A stretch of DNA of 64,000 bases from Albifimbria verrucaria (Eukaryota > Ascomycota > Sordariomycetes > Hypocreales > Stachybotryaceae). The notes beneath the pieces were generated by a model. That model was not told the origin of the DNA. It saw only the letters and a program-made list of their open reading frames with translations, and made no database searches. The DNA is taken from contig JAHREC010000045.1 in NCBI GenBank assembly GCA_020081605.1, positions 62,001 to 126,000 of the forward strand, given 5' to 3'. This document shows, piece after piece, positions 47,786 to 59,544 of this stretch (the stretch's first letter is position 1; every line of letters starts with the position of its first letter). Made by a program: the position numbers and the translations under genes.

Positions 47786-48013
47786 TTAAAGCTTGTAGTA
47801 GGAAATTTGATTGCGCTTTTGATTGCGCCTTTCGAGAGGCAGGCTGAGGTAGTTATGAGCAAAGACATTATGTGCTACGAGGTCTAGATTAGGTCTGTCC
47901 AAGTCCCTCCTTGCCAATCTCCTTGGATGTATGGAGCCAGCAGGGATGTCAAGAGCAAGCATGAAAACCAATAGAGTAGATAAAAGACGAAGTACACCCT
48001 GCTGCCTCCACAC
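47786..48013 (-). CDS. Possible small secreted peptide precursor
   Basis: A 75-residue open frame with a strong-looking signal peptide (LLSTLLVFMLALDIPAG), immediately followed by dibasic sites (ARR, then ERR and QKR near the C-terminus) that could be cleaved by a Kex2-type protease. No homology is recognised. It lies 83 bases upstream of the small secreted protein on the same strand. It may be a real peptide precursor, or the first exon of a gene fragmented by frame errors. Confidence is low because short hydrophobic open frames arise by chance. Confidence 0.3.
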   Translation of the reverse strand: MWRQQGVLRLLSTLLVFMLALDIPAGSIHPRRLARRDLDRPNLDLVAHNVFAHNYLSLPLERRNQKRNQISYYKL

Positions 48014-48998
48014 ATCTTGGAGGGGGCAAGAAAAGGGACAAAATTACAGCTTCCATACTCGGTCTGTATGTCCAGTCACTATTCTTGGCACCAGCCTAGG
48101 AGTCGAGCCGGTTGGTAAGCCTTACCTAGCACGATCGTGTTGGCTTGACCCAAGCTCAACATTAAGTCGTTGCAACCTTACGAAACGTTTAAGCATAACA
48201 AGGCTGTAGCTGCGCACGGGACACAGTGGGTAGCTTACAGGAGATAGGTGGGTTCCACGAAATGAGCTAGGCGTTGAAGTAGTATCAGGCGGGTGCAGTA
48301 AGTCCTGATGTGGAAGAATATCGCACATCTTGGTTCAGACTTGGGTGACCGAACGGGCTCACTTACTGTGGAGACATGTAGCGACCACCGAGACCAGAAA
48401 GCTTTTTAACCCCTAGAACAAAACATGTTGGCTTGGCTGTATGCACAAATCTATTGAAAGAAACTCATGGACGGGTTTCTTACCAACGCGACGGATTATT
48501 CCGTGGGACTTTGGAATGTTCTTACGCCCGAACGGCCCCTGGTCCTTGTTGCAGAGAGCAAGTGGTTTGAGAATCCGGAATCTTGCAATTGCCTCGACTA
48601 GACAGGTCGGTCGCATAGGTCTTGGAGAATTGCAAGAATAAGCTGACGAAATTACTACGGGGCAGCAAAGCGTACATGCACTGCATGTTTCCCGGTGATG
48701 GTGGCGTTGATGCAGTTTTGGGGATACGTGCAATAGTTTGTAGTGTGCCGTGATACCTAAGTCCAACATGCTTGACTTCTTATATAAAGCCATTGAATCT
48801 CATGGTTTTCTCCTCCAGTGCAGGTCAGCAACACAAGTTTTTTCCTTTCGTTCTTTTCTTTCATTTCTTTCTATTTTCTTCATACACTCATTTATCTGTC
48901 ATTGTTTTAACAGCTTCTGGTCAGCTTTCTCAGACTTTGTCTCATTTACAGCCTATCTCATTCTTTTTTCGTTCTTATCAAGTAAACAAAAGACAATC
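48014..48998. other. Intergenic region upstream of the unknown 340-residue protein
   Basis: About 1 kb without a supported gene. A pyrimidine-rich stretch (about 48835-48975, rich in TTTC and TTCT) precedes the ATG at 48999. Such CT-rich tracts are common just upstream of well-expressed fungal genes, so this is probably the promoter and leader of the next gene. Confidence 0.45.
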
Positions 48999-50020
48999 AT
49001 GCCGATTCTTCCCGTTATTTCTGCCATTTTCGGCATTGCTAGTGGAGGACTACAAATCTTCAAATTCGGCATGGAGCAGCTTGAGCCAAGCCCCAAAACC
49101 GACGTTCTCATCAAGCTCGCCATTGGGGTGAACGCAAAGGAAGGAACTGACGGCCTGACCAATGCTGGAGGCGATTTACCTGATGTTCGCCTCTGGGATC
49201 CTGTTGGTTCCTTCATTGGCATGGATGCCGACCCAGGCTTTGTCGGCCAAGGCACAGTTGGCGAGATTTGGATTGATACTGAGGGCCGCCAGGCACCGTA
49301 CGCTCTTTTCTCGGCTAACGACGATGCAATCTGCATTGCTTACGCTCAAATTGTTTTCCCTGGTACCGGAAACAACTACATTTGGACTGGAGACTGGGCA
49401 GAGATGTGCGATGATGGCACGCCATGGTACTACTCCAATGTCAATCTCCGTGAGAGCGACCATCTGTTGAAATGCATGTGGATTGATGCAAACGGAGATC
49501 AGCCAACCACTGGATTTCAAGTCTACTTCCCGAGTTCGCTCCTCAAAGTTCAGACATAAGCGAGGACGAGCGGGAAGCCATTCGAGAGAGACTTTGCACA
49601 GACGGTGTCGCCTTCAAGAAGCACCAGCACGAGGACCCCAACAGGATCACATACTGGGTTAGAAACAACAAGCGAGATCTCATCGCGGAGGCCGAGGGTC
49701 CAGTCAAAAACAGGACAGAAACAGCAACCGTTGGCGCACGACAGGCCTCTCTGCAGACTAAGCACATCAACCGTCTAATCATTGACAACAAAGAGCAGCA
49801 TTCGGCCAAGGAACTTTGCAGCAGCGCTTCCGCATCTGGACCCGACTTTATCAACACTGCCGAGGGTTCGTTCTGCCGCATGTCTGACAAGACGCTCTGG
49901 CCTCTCTGCTCCAAGACCACTGTGGACAACTGCTTCAACCTGGATCTGCAGCAGCTTGTTGTTGCTGGTAAAGCTACCCGGGACGAGCCGTACAAGAGGG
50001 TTGAGCACTGGGACAACTAA
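48999..50020 (+). CDS. Unknown fungal protein, about 340 residues
   Basis: The start at 48999 sits in a good context (ACAATCATG) and is preferred over an upstream in-frame ATG within the CT-rich leader. The first 25 residues (ILPVISAIFGIASGGLQIF) form one hydrophobic segment that could be a signal or membrane anchor. The body is rich in Asp, Gly and Trp (WDPVGSFIG, GEIWIDTEG, IWTGDWAEMCDDG, KCMWIDANGDQ), suggesting a secreted beta-sheet domain. Near 49555 the frame shifts by one base. The continuation, from SEDEREAIRERL to a stop at 50018-50020, is in good coding frame and includes several Cys residues. I do not recognise the family and give no function. Confidence 0.65.
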
Positions 50021-50533
50021 TGTGCCTGGAGCACTTGGACGTTATTTCTAGTGGAAAAATCACTGGGTTGATCTTTGGCAGGGAAGGGCACGAGATAAGG
50101 TAATGGGTTATTGTTGAAATGAGACATTTGTATGGGTTTGCTGCTCTGGATTTTATTGTTTTGATTTTTATTGTCTACATGTATAGTATCACTTCAATTC
50201 TGATCTTCACTTTGACTTGCAATAACTGCTTGACGCATTATGTGTAACATCTGTGACTCATTGCTCTCTCAAACAGACTAAAACATCAGGAGGTATCCTT
50301 TGGATTTCACGGCGCGTAAGGAGGCTTCCCAGTTTGACGCCTCAAACCTGAAGTAGCAATCGCTTTTCGGGGATGATCCTTAGTCTGAGAGTTTTTCTGG
50401 GGTGGGTGGGTAGGAAGAGAATGTGAGCATGAGAAATCTGGAGTTTATGTACATACTAATCTGTTAAATCCACAATGACGCTATCACGATCGCCTCTCAA
50501 AGTTACAGTAATAGTGGAATAGAGTCTCCAGTG
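50021..50533. other. Convergent 3-prime intergenic region
   Basis: About 510 bases between two converging genes. No open frame of note. It probably holds both 3-prime untranslated regions and polyadenylation signals. Confidence 0.5.
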
Positions 50534-51405
50534 TTATTCCTCATTGTACGAGCGAATGATAGTACGTGGTAGCGTCTCCTCATGGGTTGACGGAGCCGCA
50601 GGGAAAGGAAGAATAAGCTCAAAGTGTGAGGGATGTTTCACCTTCTTAACTCGCTCCAATAAAGTCCATTCGATCTCTGTCCACTCAGATGCTAAATGTG
50701 GTCGGGAGAGTGTCATCTCAACTCTCAGCCATTCAAGACCTTTCATGATCGCTAGATTCTCCCAAAGATCCACCCATAGAGTCTCATATTTTCCTAGCTT
50801 TTTTCCTTCAGATATAACGGGTATCGAAACTCGTACGTTAGGCTCACTCGGGATATAAGGGCAACATGGGTTGCTAGGAGACGTTTGGGTATATGCCGAA
50901 TGGATCCAAGACCTTGAGATAGATCAAAACACGTTTCGCGATAGAGAATTTGGATGCATTCAAAGTAGCTAAGCGAAAGTAAGGATTTTGATACAGTGCA
51001 GGAAATAGAGGTATGGTGGACATACACCTTCTTGCATACTAAGAGAAGCGATACGTGATTGCATAGAATGTCTGGCACAACACACGCCTTGTGATGGGCG
51101 CTTTGTCCAAAGAGATCAGGTTCGTCTTGTTTCATGCATTCCCTCGAGTAGAGCCTTTTGAATCTTACGTAGAGGTGCACTTTGTGCCTATGGAAGTACA
51201 TCTCCCAGATTTTCTGACGTAGTTCGGAGGGAAGTTGACACAGAAATGATACATCCTGGTTTTTAATCTTGCGGGGCGAGATAGGCTTTGGCGGAAGAAA
51301 AGGCACCAGCTTACGAGAGTTGCTGAGGAGCTTCGGAAAGCCGACGGAGGGCGACATGATTATCCTGGTGGAAGGTGAGTGAGGGCGACCGCACCGTCTA
51401 GACAC
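50534..51405 (-). CDS. DUF7730 / F-box-like fungal protein
   Basis: The protein contains FLCQLPSELRQKIWEMYF followed by a predicted strand, LLVCKKVYFECIQILY, and ETCFDL. This order is typical of the large fungal family with an F-box-like N-terminal helix and a DUF7730 body, whose members have no established activity. An intron of about 60 bases (donor GTATGT near 51027, acceptor near 50970) joins CKKV to YFECIQ. A six-T run (plus strand) at 50799-50804 breaks the frame; bridged, the protein continues through WVDLWENLAIMKGLEWLRVEM to the stop at 50534. The start could be 51405 or the internal Met at 51357, which is closer to the conserved part. It is a common accessory gene in fungal genomes with no obvious link to the cluster. 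Confidence 0.7.
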
Positions 51406-53090
51406 TATCTAGACAGCACTTTTAGGCTCATCTTCTTAATGCTCAGCCTTTTAATAGCCTTGTAATCCGTACTTGGCGATGAGACGAGAAGCTACCCTAT
51501 ACTGGATTTCGTCGGGGTCTGGAAAAGCCCGGCACGTGACCTGAAGCAGCATAGCAATCTCAGAGATGAAACACAGTGAGACCGTTTCTTCTTCTTTTTC
51601 TGTTTGTTCTCTCCTATCAATGTGGGCATGCCTTTAACCCTGAAAATTGCTGGAACCTGTATGCGCACAACCAACAGCTCGTCCCCAAGGACCGTAGCGG
51701 GCTGGCAACCCGGAAGTGTATTTTGCCGAGTGGCCCGCATGCTTCAATGATTTGATTTGATTCGATTTTGAATGCAACCCACACGTTCAGGATTATATGT
51801 ATTATGCAAGAGCGGCACAACCTTGCATACTACCTTGACTACATACAGTACATAAAGGACCGGGGAGCAAGCTGTACGAATAACGGTACTGCCGTGTGTG
51901 GGTCGATATCCCTGTCTACCTACTTACTGGATGCGCACACATCCTTGTTCTCATCAATCCTTGGCGCTACCCTTGTCACGCTAATTGTGACTCTAAACCA
52001 ACCGCATTAAAAGATGCCGTCGTGACCATTTATCACCTGTTATGGACTCATCTTGCAGTGATTTGCTTACATGCCCTTTTTGGCGGCGAGGCTTTCTTTG
52101 CTCATCAGGACACGATAATTCACCGGTGTCATTGCCCTCACTTGTAGATGATTGGTGGAGACTGGGCACAGCGAGTGGGATGCGTTGTTATATGAAACTT
52201 CCCAGATGCAGCAATGGGTGGTCGCTTTCCGGTGGGCAACTCTGCAGGGGGAACCAACTGACTGGATCGCCTGCCATACACGGATATAGCCGCGAGCGCG
52301 AGGGGACTTTTTCAGCCGTGTCTGGTTGGTGGCCTCAGGCTGATCGTAGCAGAGCAGATACAGCAGAGTTCTGGAGGATACATCACACACGTCTCAGACC
52401 GAAGAATGAGACCATGGCGGCAATTTTGTATGGTTAGACTCACCGACCGTTTGAATTCGGCCTCCTTCTGGCACAACACAGCACCAAGATACCCCAAGTC
52501 CCATGGGGTCCCTACATGACGCTTCAGCCACTTTCGAGCGTTGAGCAGGTTGTGGGGTTCGTTCTTGAATAATGGCACGAGCCTCGGATCTGTTCAACTA
52601 TCTCGTCTCTTTTGGAACCAGGGTGGCGGTAAATGACCAACGAAGAAGAAGCACAAGACAAGAATTCGAGAAAAGATCAGTCAGTTGCATTTTCGGCATT
52701 TTTCGCCCTAACCGAAACAAAGGTGGGTCCGCAAGATCTGGATATGCCACCATGAGAGGATCACAGCGATGACTTTCCCTAACACGGAAGACGTAGCATG
52801 TATCCTGGCTGTCTTGTTCCCTAGGAACACATCCAAGGGCACCCAATAACAAGGTGATAGTAAATTTGACAAATGCCCTGCTCCTTTTTGCTTCCAGTTG
52901 AATCAACAGACCAAAACAGCAAGGCATCCTCCGTCCTCTTCTGTCTTCCCGCACTCCTGGACACCCTCTACCAGCATGCCTTGTATTCGCGATTAACTGA
53001 TGGCGTTGGCGCAGAAATACCTGACCGCCTTTAATACTAATACACCTGAAGGTGTTATTGCCTACCGAAGTGCCGGCTGCAAGCACTATA
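51406..53090. other. Gene-poor interval
   Basis: About 1.7 kb. The longest open frame (52598-53086, minus, 162 residues) and another at 52312-52578 (minus) show no recognised domain and have uneven composition, so they are not annotated. No repeats with clear borders were seen. Confidence 0.45.
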
Positions 53091-53690
53091 GTAAATAAAA
53101 TAAAATATATATAATAATTGATAATACTTTATATTAAAATATAAAATCAATAGATTAATAAACTTATTAGAACTAATTTAATAAATATATACTATTTATA
53201 ATTAATAATCTTTTAGTTAATTATTTAATTAGTTTATTATAATATAAGATTATTTAAAAATAATAATAAGATTATATATTTATATATTTAAATATATAAA
53301 TATTTAATTATATAATAATATATTTTTAACTTAATTTAATTTATATTAATCTTATATACTCTTAGTATATTTTATTATATTTCTTTAATAATTATATAAT
53401 ATTATTTATATAATAATAAATATTATTATAATAATCATTAAATTATATAATTATAGATTTATATTAATTATTATTTATAATTCTACTATTATATATATAT
53501 TTACTTATAATCTATAATTATATAAGTTATTAATTAATTAAAATATAATATTATCTTTTCTTTTATTTAAATAAATATAAATATAATATATAATTATAAT
53601 ATTATTATACTTTATTAAATATAGAAAATAATATATATTACTACAATTATAATATACATTTGAACTTTCTATTAATAGCACGCATTAACC
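53091..53690. repeat. Extreme AT-rich island
   Basis: A block of about 600 bases composed almost entirely of A and T. Counting by eye, bases 53101-53640 contain roughly 30 G or C (near 6 percent). The sequence is an irregular mix of TAA, ATA and TTA steps without a fixed repeat unit. It starts abruptly after 53090 and ends shortly before the stop codon of the gasdermin-like gene at 53712. Such islands in ascomycetes are often mutated repeats (RIP), centromere-like or boundary DNA; a mitochondrial insertion is another option. No coding content. Confidence 0.8.
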
Positions 53691-53711
53691 CTATCGATTA
53701 ACTAATAAAGT

Positions 53712-54577
53712 TCAGTTATCTTTTAGCAAATCCTTATAAATAATAAATGTACTTTCAGATCCGCAAATCTTCGCAGTGACCTCCGCTTGCTCCGGGACGT
53801 CGTCGAGGCCTTTCACGAATGCCTCAACCTCAATGCCGCTGCCCTTAGGGCCCTTGGAACAATCAAATGACGTCCATGTCACTTTCTTCGCTAACTCTGG
53901 TGACTCCCTATTCTTCTTCTGAAGAATAATCTCAAAATACCCAACAGCGAAAATACGCTCTCCCGGAGCAATGAAAGCTGTGCGTTGCTGTTGGCTCTGC
54001 TCTTGTTTTAATTCGATCTTTGAATCAATTGCACTAGCCAATGCTTTGCCTCCGGGGTTCAGGGTTGTCGAACTAGGAGCAATGGCCTCGACAGCGAATG
54101 ATACTGGCAAATTGGCCAGGGCTTTGACTTCGGCCGTTTTGCCCTGGCCCAATGCAAGTGAAGCATCTTGAATAGTGTGGATCTCAGTAACCAAATAGAT
54201 TCTTGATCGATGCTTGTTATCTTCGACCCACTTTTTCGCCTTTTCACCACGCAAAATCTCCTCAAGCCTGTCTTCGGGATTGAGAAGCTGGTATCTCACG
54301 GCTTTTTAGATTTCACGCTGTCGTCAGCAGCACCGGATCTCTTGATGAGGAGGTTGAGTAGCTTTGTCAGAGCATGCCCGAATGTGAAAGACGAATCCGA
54401 CTCCGTCAAACTATAAATACTTTCGAACTCATTTCGAGAAAATTTGGCTAAATCGAGTTCGAAAGTCTCGGAGTCGTGAAATTTACGGGTAGGGTTATTG
54501 GTATCAGCAACGAGGCGGCCAAGTGTAACCTCATTAAAATTGAGGAAACCGGACATGAACTTCGAGATAGCTCTCAT
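53712..54577 (-). CDS. Gasdermin-like protein (candidate pore-forming cell-death executor)
   Basis: Two open frames join at a five-T run (plus strand) at 54303-54307 into one protein of about 288 residues starting at 54577. The pattern fits gasdermin N-domain proteins: an early GRLVAD segment, a central IYLVTEI strand (about 54200-54180) that parallels the YVVTEV strand of animal gasdermins, and a late PGERIFAVGYFEI strand (about 53945-53905) in the place of the animal SGSTLAFRVAQLVI strand. Fungal gasdermins (for example HET-Q1 of Podospora and RCD-1 of Neurospora) insert in the plasma membrane and kill the cell, HET-Q1 after proteolytic trimming of its C-terminus. The divergent neighbour is a CHAT protease, the partner type expected for such proteins. 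Assignment rests on motif pattern and context, not on a search; another beta-rich fungal family is possible. Confidence 0.5.
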
Positions 54578-55242
54578 TGTGTAATTGATGTAATTTTGTT
54601 TCTTGGATACGGGATGTGGTTTCAAAAATAACAGAGATAATACCGAGGGTAGCAGAATTGTTACCATATGAGAATGGCGATCAAGAGGGGCGCGGGCAAA
54701 CAGACGAGGCAAAGGCTCGTACAAGACCTATATTCCGAATTTCCATTCTTGTGAGCCAGGGAACATAGTAATTATATCGTAATTTATCGGAAAATTTTCA
54801 CTTTTCCCTCAATATCGCGGGTCATATTTTTTTTTTAAACTTTGGTGACATTACCCTTCATCAGCCTCAGCCTCAGCCTCTCAGTTCATTCCTATGAAGC
54901 CGGGATATGATTTAACTAAATCATTAGCCATTAAAGCTTTTATCTTTCCCCCTTAGTATCGAGGATTATGTTGCATTTATTATGCTTCGGTGGCACTACG
55001 ATTTATCAGCCTCAACCACCAACTCCAGCCTCACCACCTGACCACATTTCTTGGCTACCGTGAATGCCCGAGATCAAGTTTACATTCAAACCACCCCTGT
55101 TTATTTTCTGTATTCTGTGAATCCTGTTCCAATCGAATAAATTTATCGTTGTTGTGGTGGCATCTGGTCGTAGTATTCATAGGCACTCACCCTCAGAACC
55201 AAAGCCTGCCCCTATTCTGTTGTTGAGCCCCATAAATGAACG
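54578..55242. promoter_or_regulatory. Shared divergent promoter of gasdermin-like and CHAT genes
   Basis: The two genes diverge from a 665-base region, so their expression is probably coordinated. It contains T-rich tracts (for example about 54829-54838) and a short repeated CAGCCTCAG-type motif near 54862-54880, but no known operator. Confidence 0.45.
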
Positions 55243-58200
55243 ATGGATATCAATACATACCACTTGGAGAATAATGTTGCTTTGAAAGAGATGGCAACGA
55301 ATAAATGGAGAACAGCTGTCCAAACCAGTAACAAACAGCTCTTGCAAGAAGCACTCCGCGACATCCGAAGAGCCGTCACACTGTCAGAGGGCGACCCAGA
55401 GAAGCTGGCCAGCTGCCTCAATAACGAAGCTGTTTTTTTGCTTGATCTTGGGTCCATGGAAAGTAAAGTGGGGGTGCATTCGGTATCTTGGAACAATCTG
55501 TTTGTGCTATTGAAAAAGGTATTCCAAATGCTTCGGTTAATCAGAAGAGCACACTGCTACTTACCCTTGGCAATACTCTGCGCACAATGAATAGTTTCGA
55601 CTACGACAGGGATAGACTTAGTCGAGCGATCGCTACATTTGAAGAGGGCCTAAATAATGTCACAACTCCATCTAATAAGCCGAAGCTATTAAATGGCTTG
55701 AGCGCTTCCTTGATGGACAGCTATCTACACAAGGAGGATTCAGAGCTGGAGGATTTGCGCCGGGCTTGCTTTGCTGCAATGAAAGCTGTTAATGAATCAG
55801 ACGATACACATCCTTATCGAGCGGAATTTCTGGACACTTACGCTCTTACTTTCTATTATCTCTTCAATTACCAAGAACCTCGGATGAGTTTTCTAAACCT
55901 TTCCATCGAGATCAGCGAGGAGGCTGTTAGGCTGGCCGAGGCTCAATCGAGCGTCAATGCTTCTTTATGTATATCAAATCTTGCTGGGTCGATCTTGACA
56001 CGTTATCAAATTCAGGGGTCTGTGGTTGACCTTGATCGTGCCCTCGCTGATCTCAGTTTGGCGCTTGGGCATATCAACTCTTCACACCAAGCGTGGAATC
56101 TCTGCTCCTATACGTTTGCGCGGGCGTTGCTGTGCAAATATGAACGAGATGGGGACCTTACAAGTCTGGATTGTTGCATTTCCAAGCTATCAGATTTAAA
56201 TGGATGGATGCCACAGGAGAGTCAATCTGCTCTTGGATATGCCCTTGTCCGGCGTTTCGATGTTTATTCGAAGATCGATGACATAGACAACGCTGTAAGA
56301 ATTCTCAAAACCACGGCACAAGATCTCAAAGAAGATATGTCTTCTTCTTATATATACAGGAACCTGGCCACTGCTCTTCTTGCCCGGTTTGAGCTACGCG
56401 GATCCACGGATGACTTACAGCTGGCCCGAAGTAGAGCGAAAAGAGCTCTTGACCTCCTACCCGAGACATCAAGGGACTACAGTATTGCTCTTACACAATA
56501 TGCCGACGTACTGCTAAGGTCATTCGAGCTGAAACTTGAAAATGGAGAAGATGATGAGGAACTATTGAAAGAAATCATTTCGTATTATGAAAAGGCGGCT
56601 ACGGATCGATCTTTGTGGCGAATCACTGGTTCTGGGCGACTTACTACACTTGGTTACGCTCTCCAACTTCATTGCAGTCATTTCCAGCAACAAGCGGATT
56701 GGTCGAAATGTTTGAATATCTGCGAAGAGGCTACAAAAGCCTCCGAAAACGATCCGAACCGCCATATCGCTCTAGGTCAGGCCGGAGGCGCCTTTTTGGC
56801 GAGAGCTCGCTCCAAGTCAGGCGAGATGCCACAGGAAGAACGCGACGCGTATCTGCAAAAGGCTATTAAATACCTGCACCAAGCACTTGATAAGACTCCT
56901 TCAAGTCACAATTGCCGTGGAATGTGGCTGAATAATCTTGGTCTGGCATATGAAACGCAGTTCAAGGACTCAAGAGAACTATATTCCAGCTCGTATGAGA
57001 AGGGCTTGGCTTTTTATATTAAAGCTGCCAATTTGAGGTCCGCGTCACCAATCCAAAGGGTTACGGCTGTCTATCGTGCATTGAATTTCTCCAATCGTCT
57101 TGATTTGAAGCAGTTATCCTCACTGGCATTGCTTGCCGTGAACCTGATACCGGCCTTGAGTCCACGGATGCTACAACGACGGGACCAGCAGCGCATGATA
57201 TCTATGTTCAGTAATCTCGGCAGCTACAGTGCCGCTATACTCTTGGAAGCCAAGCACGATGTTGTCGATGCGATCAACGCTCTCGAGGCAAGCCGCGGCA
57301 TCATAAGCAACCTCCTACTTGACACACGCAATGATCTCACTATCGTTAAAGAGCATGACGAGTCACTGGCTGCAGAGTTCACAGATATATGTAGCAAACT
57401 AGAGTCGAACTCTGTTCAACTTTCACGATTAAACCAGCCGCTTGATTCAACTTGGGATATGAGTTCCGAGACTCGGATCAAAGCAGCCAAGGCATTTGAC
57501 AATATCATAGATAAGATCCGGAAGATAGAAGAATGCACAAACTTCCTTCGGCAGCCTGATACTGAGACGCTACAAGCATTGACAGGGTCTTCATACATTG
57601 TTGTTGTGAACGTTACCTCCTTCCGATGCGATGCACTGTTCTTTAATTCCGATCGAATTGGGCAAATACATTTGACTGAGCTCAACCTTCAAGACGCTGT
57701 GGATCGAGCGAACGCGCTTACACAAGCCATCCAAAATGACAATACCATTACAAGAAACGCAACCAATGCTCATTTCAGGGAGCTGTTGAGTTGGCTCTGG
57801 AAGGCTCTTGTCAAACCCATACAGGCCGAGCTTCAACAAGGGGTGAAAGGAAAGATTCGAATTTGCTGGGTCGCAACCGGAGTCATGACTAACTTCCCCA
57901 TCCATGCCGCAGCGGATGATACCAGCAACCAAAACGCCTTGGACATGATCATTTCGTCCTACAGCACCACTATTAGCGCAATAAGATTCCATAAACAGAG
58001 AATCAGCCAAATGGCTGACTGCAGTGGACAGGCTCTGTTGGTTTCCATGAATAAGACACCGGATGAACAAGATCTTTCTTTTGCAGACGAAGAGACCACC
58101 TTGCTTCATAACTTGCTCCAACCAGCTATGCCACGAACATGGTTACGTAGCCTTTGCACAGCACCAGTAACATCAGCTCCTACAAAGATAGGGTCCTAGC

Positions 58201-58693
58201 AGAGCTCCGGACAGCAGCTATCGCACATCTCAGTTGTCACGGCATAGCAGACTACAGCGAACCATCCTCGAGCCGGTTACTTCTTTCGGACTGGCAGAGT
58301 GACCCTCTCACAGTCGCGGATATCACCATGGAGCGCCTCCCTTACGCCCGCGTAGCCTACCTGTCTGCCTGCCATGCCGCCGTGAACCGCAATGCCTCTC
58401 TACTAGATGAAGGTATTCATCTTGCTGGGGCCTTCCAGCTCGCCGGCTTCCGGCAGGTAGTCGGATCTCTTTGGCAAGTGAACGATAGGAGAGCCATGCA
58501 GGTCTCCGGGCGAGTGTGGGAAATTTTAGTAATGGAAAGCGGGACAATTGAATACGAGAGATTGGGAGATGCATTAAATTTAGCAATGGTCGAACTGAGA
58601 CAGCGCACGACACGGTTTGACGACGAGGATTCTGATGATGAATATGATGATGAGCCATTTACTTGGGCACCTTTTGTTTACTTCGGCTTATGA
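55243..58693 (+). CDS. TPR-CHAT caspase-like protease
   Basis: About 1,150 residues when two breaks are bridged (a five-G run at 55470-55474 and a position near 58151). The N-terminal two thirds (about 55250-57400) are helical repeats of the TPR type, with recurring units such as ILTRYQIQGSVVDLDRAL, LLCKYERDGDLTSL and LLARFELRGSTDDL. The C-terminal third (about 57570-58690) is a CHAT domain, a caspase-fold cysteine protease: the catalytic His is in AHLSCHG (near 58238) and the catalytic Cys in YLSACHA (near 58370). The typical GSLW segment follows the Cys, and the protein ends with an acidic linker and WAPFVYFG. The repeats likely act as sensor or scaffold. Its divergent partner is a gasdermin-like gene, so cleavage of that protein is the proposed role. 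The CHAT assignment is firm; the substrate is inference. Confidence 0.9.
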
Positions 58694-59544
58694 TGCGGTT
58701 CATAAAATACCGATGCATTGAGTATATGATGCATTAACTACCATCAGAGACCCCAACAGCTCAGCCAACTCAATGGAGGACCTATAATGTGCGAATTGGC
58801 TTAGCAGTCGCCGACCTCGCGGAGAGTTAACCAACTGAACGCTTTCGTCGCATGGATTGACTTTGAGTTGTGAGGGAACGATCATGTTAACCCTGACCCT
58901 TTTCATTTTATAGTTATAAGAAATATTAATTATTTACGTAGTATATAATATTTGATGTTATGGATTATTGCCCATGATATTATTAATCTAACTTTCTAAA
59001 TAATTAACGTATAATTTAAAATATAGGATTGTGTCTATTTTAATAAGGTACAAGGCTATGAAGAGAATATTAATTATAAGGCTAACATGTGATATATAAT
59101 AGCCTCAGAAATTCCCAATTAAATCCCGAACTAGCATTGTCTATTTGAGATATAATTATTATTTAAAAGAAGAACTTTAGTATATAAGTATTAATATATA
59201 TTTCCAGGAATTAAGAAATACCCAATTGGTTGTGTTGCAAGCGCCCGCTTCTGGTCCAAAATGTGAACATTGATGGACCTTGATCCGCAAGGCTCACTGT
59301 ATGCTTTTCCAAATGGAAGCAGTAAGTGGTGAATACTCTCAGACAAATCGCACGCTCTTCCGGCCCCTCAACATCATTGTGGTGGTGGTATCGTGTGGGT
59401 CTTAGCACTGCGCTGGAGAAGAGGAACAAACTGGTGACAAGCATCAGAGACAGTGTTATCTTATATTTTAGTGATTCTTCATTTATAAAATAATATTTCT
59501 CTTTCTTAAATATCTATTCTTATTATCTGAATATGTTATTTACT
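58694..59544. other. AT-rich intergenic region after the CHAT gene
   Basis: About 850 bases. Stretches at about 58906-59215 and 59455-59545 are clearly AT-rich, with a less biased 240-base part between them. No gene is supported. With the island at 53091-53690 this places AT-rich DNA on both sides of the gasdermin-CHAT pair. Confidence 0.6.

Noticed and set aside
49543..50016. Antisense 157-residue open frame
   Set aside because: Lies opposite the better-supported plus-strand coding sequence; its Ser/Arg-rich composition is typical of an antisense shadow.
52598..53086. 162-residue open frame on the minus strand
   Set aside because: No domain, odd composition, no support from neighbouring conserved frames; likely chance.
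53091..53690. Mitochondrial DNA insertion (NUMT)
   Set aside because: Base composition alone fits, but no mitochondrial gene motif is visible; left as an AT-rich island of unknown origin.
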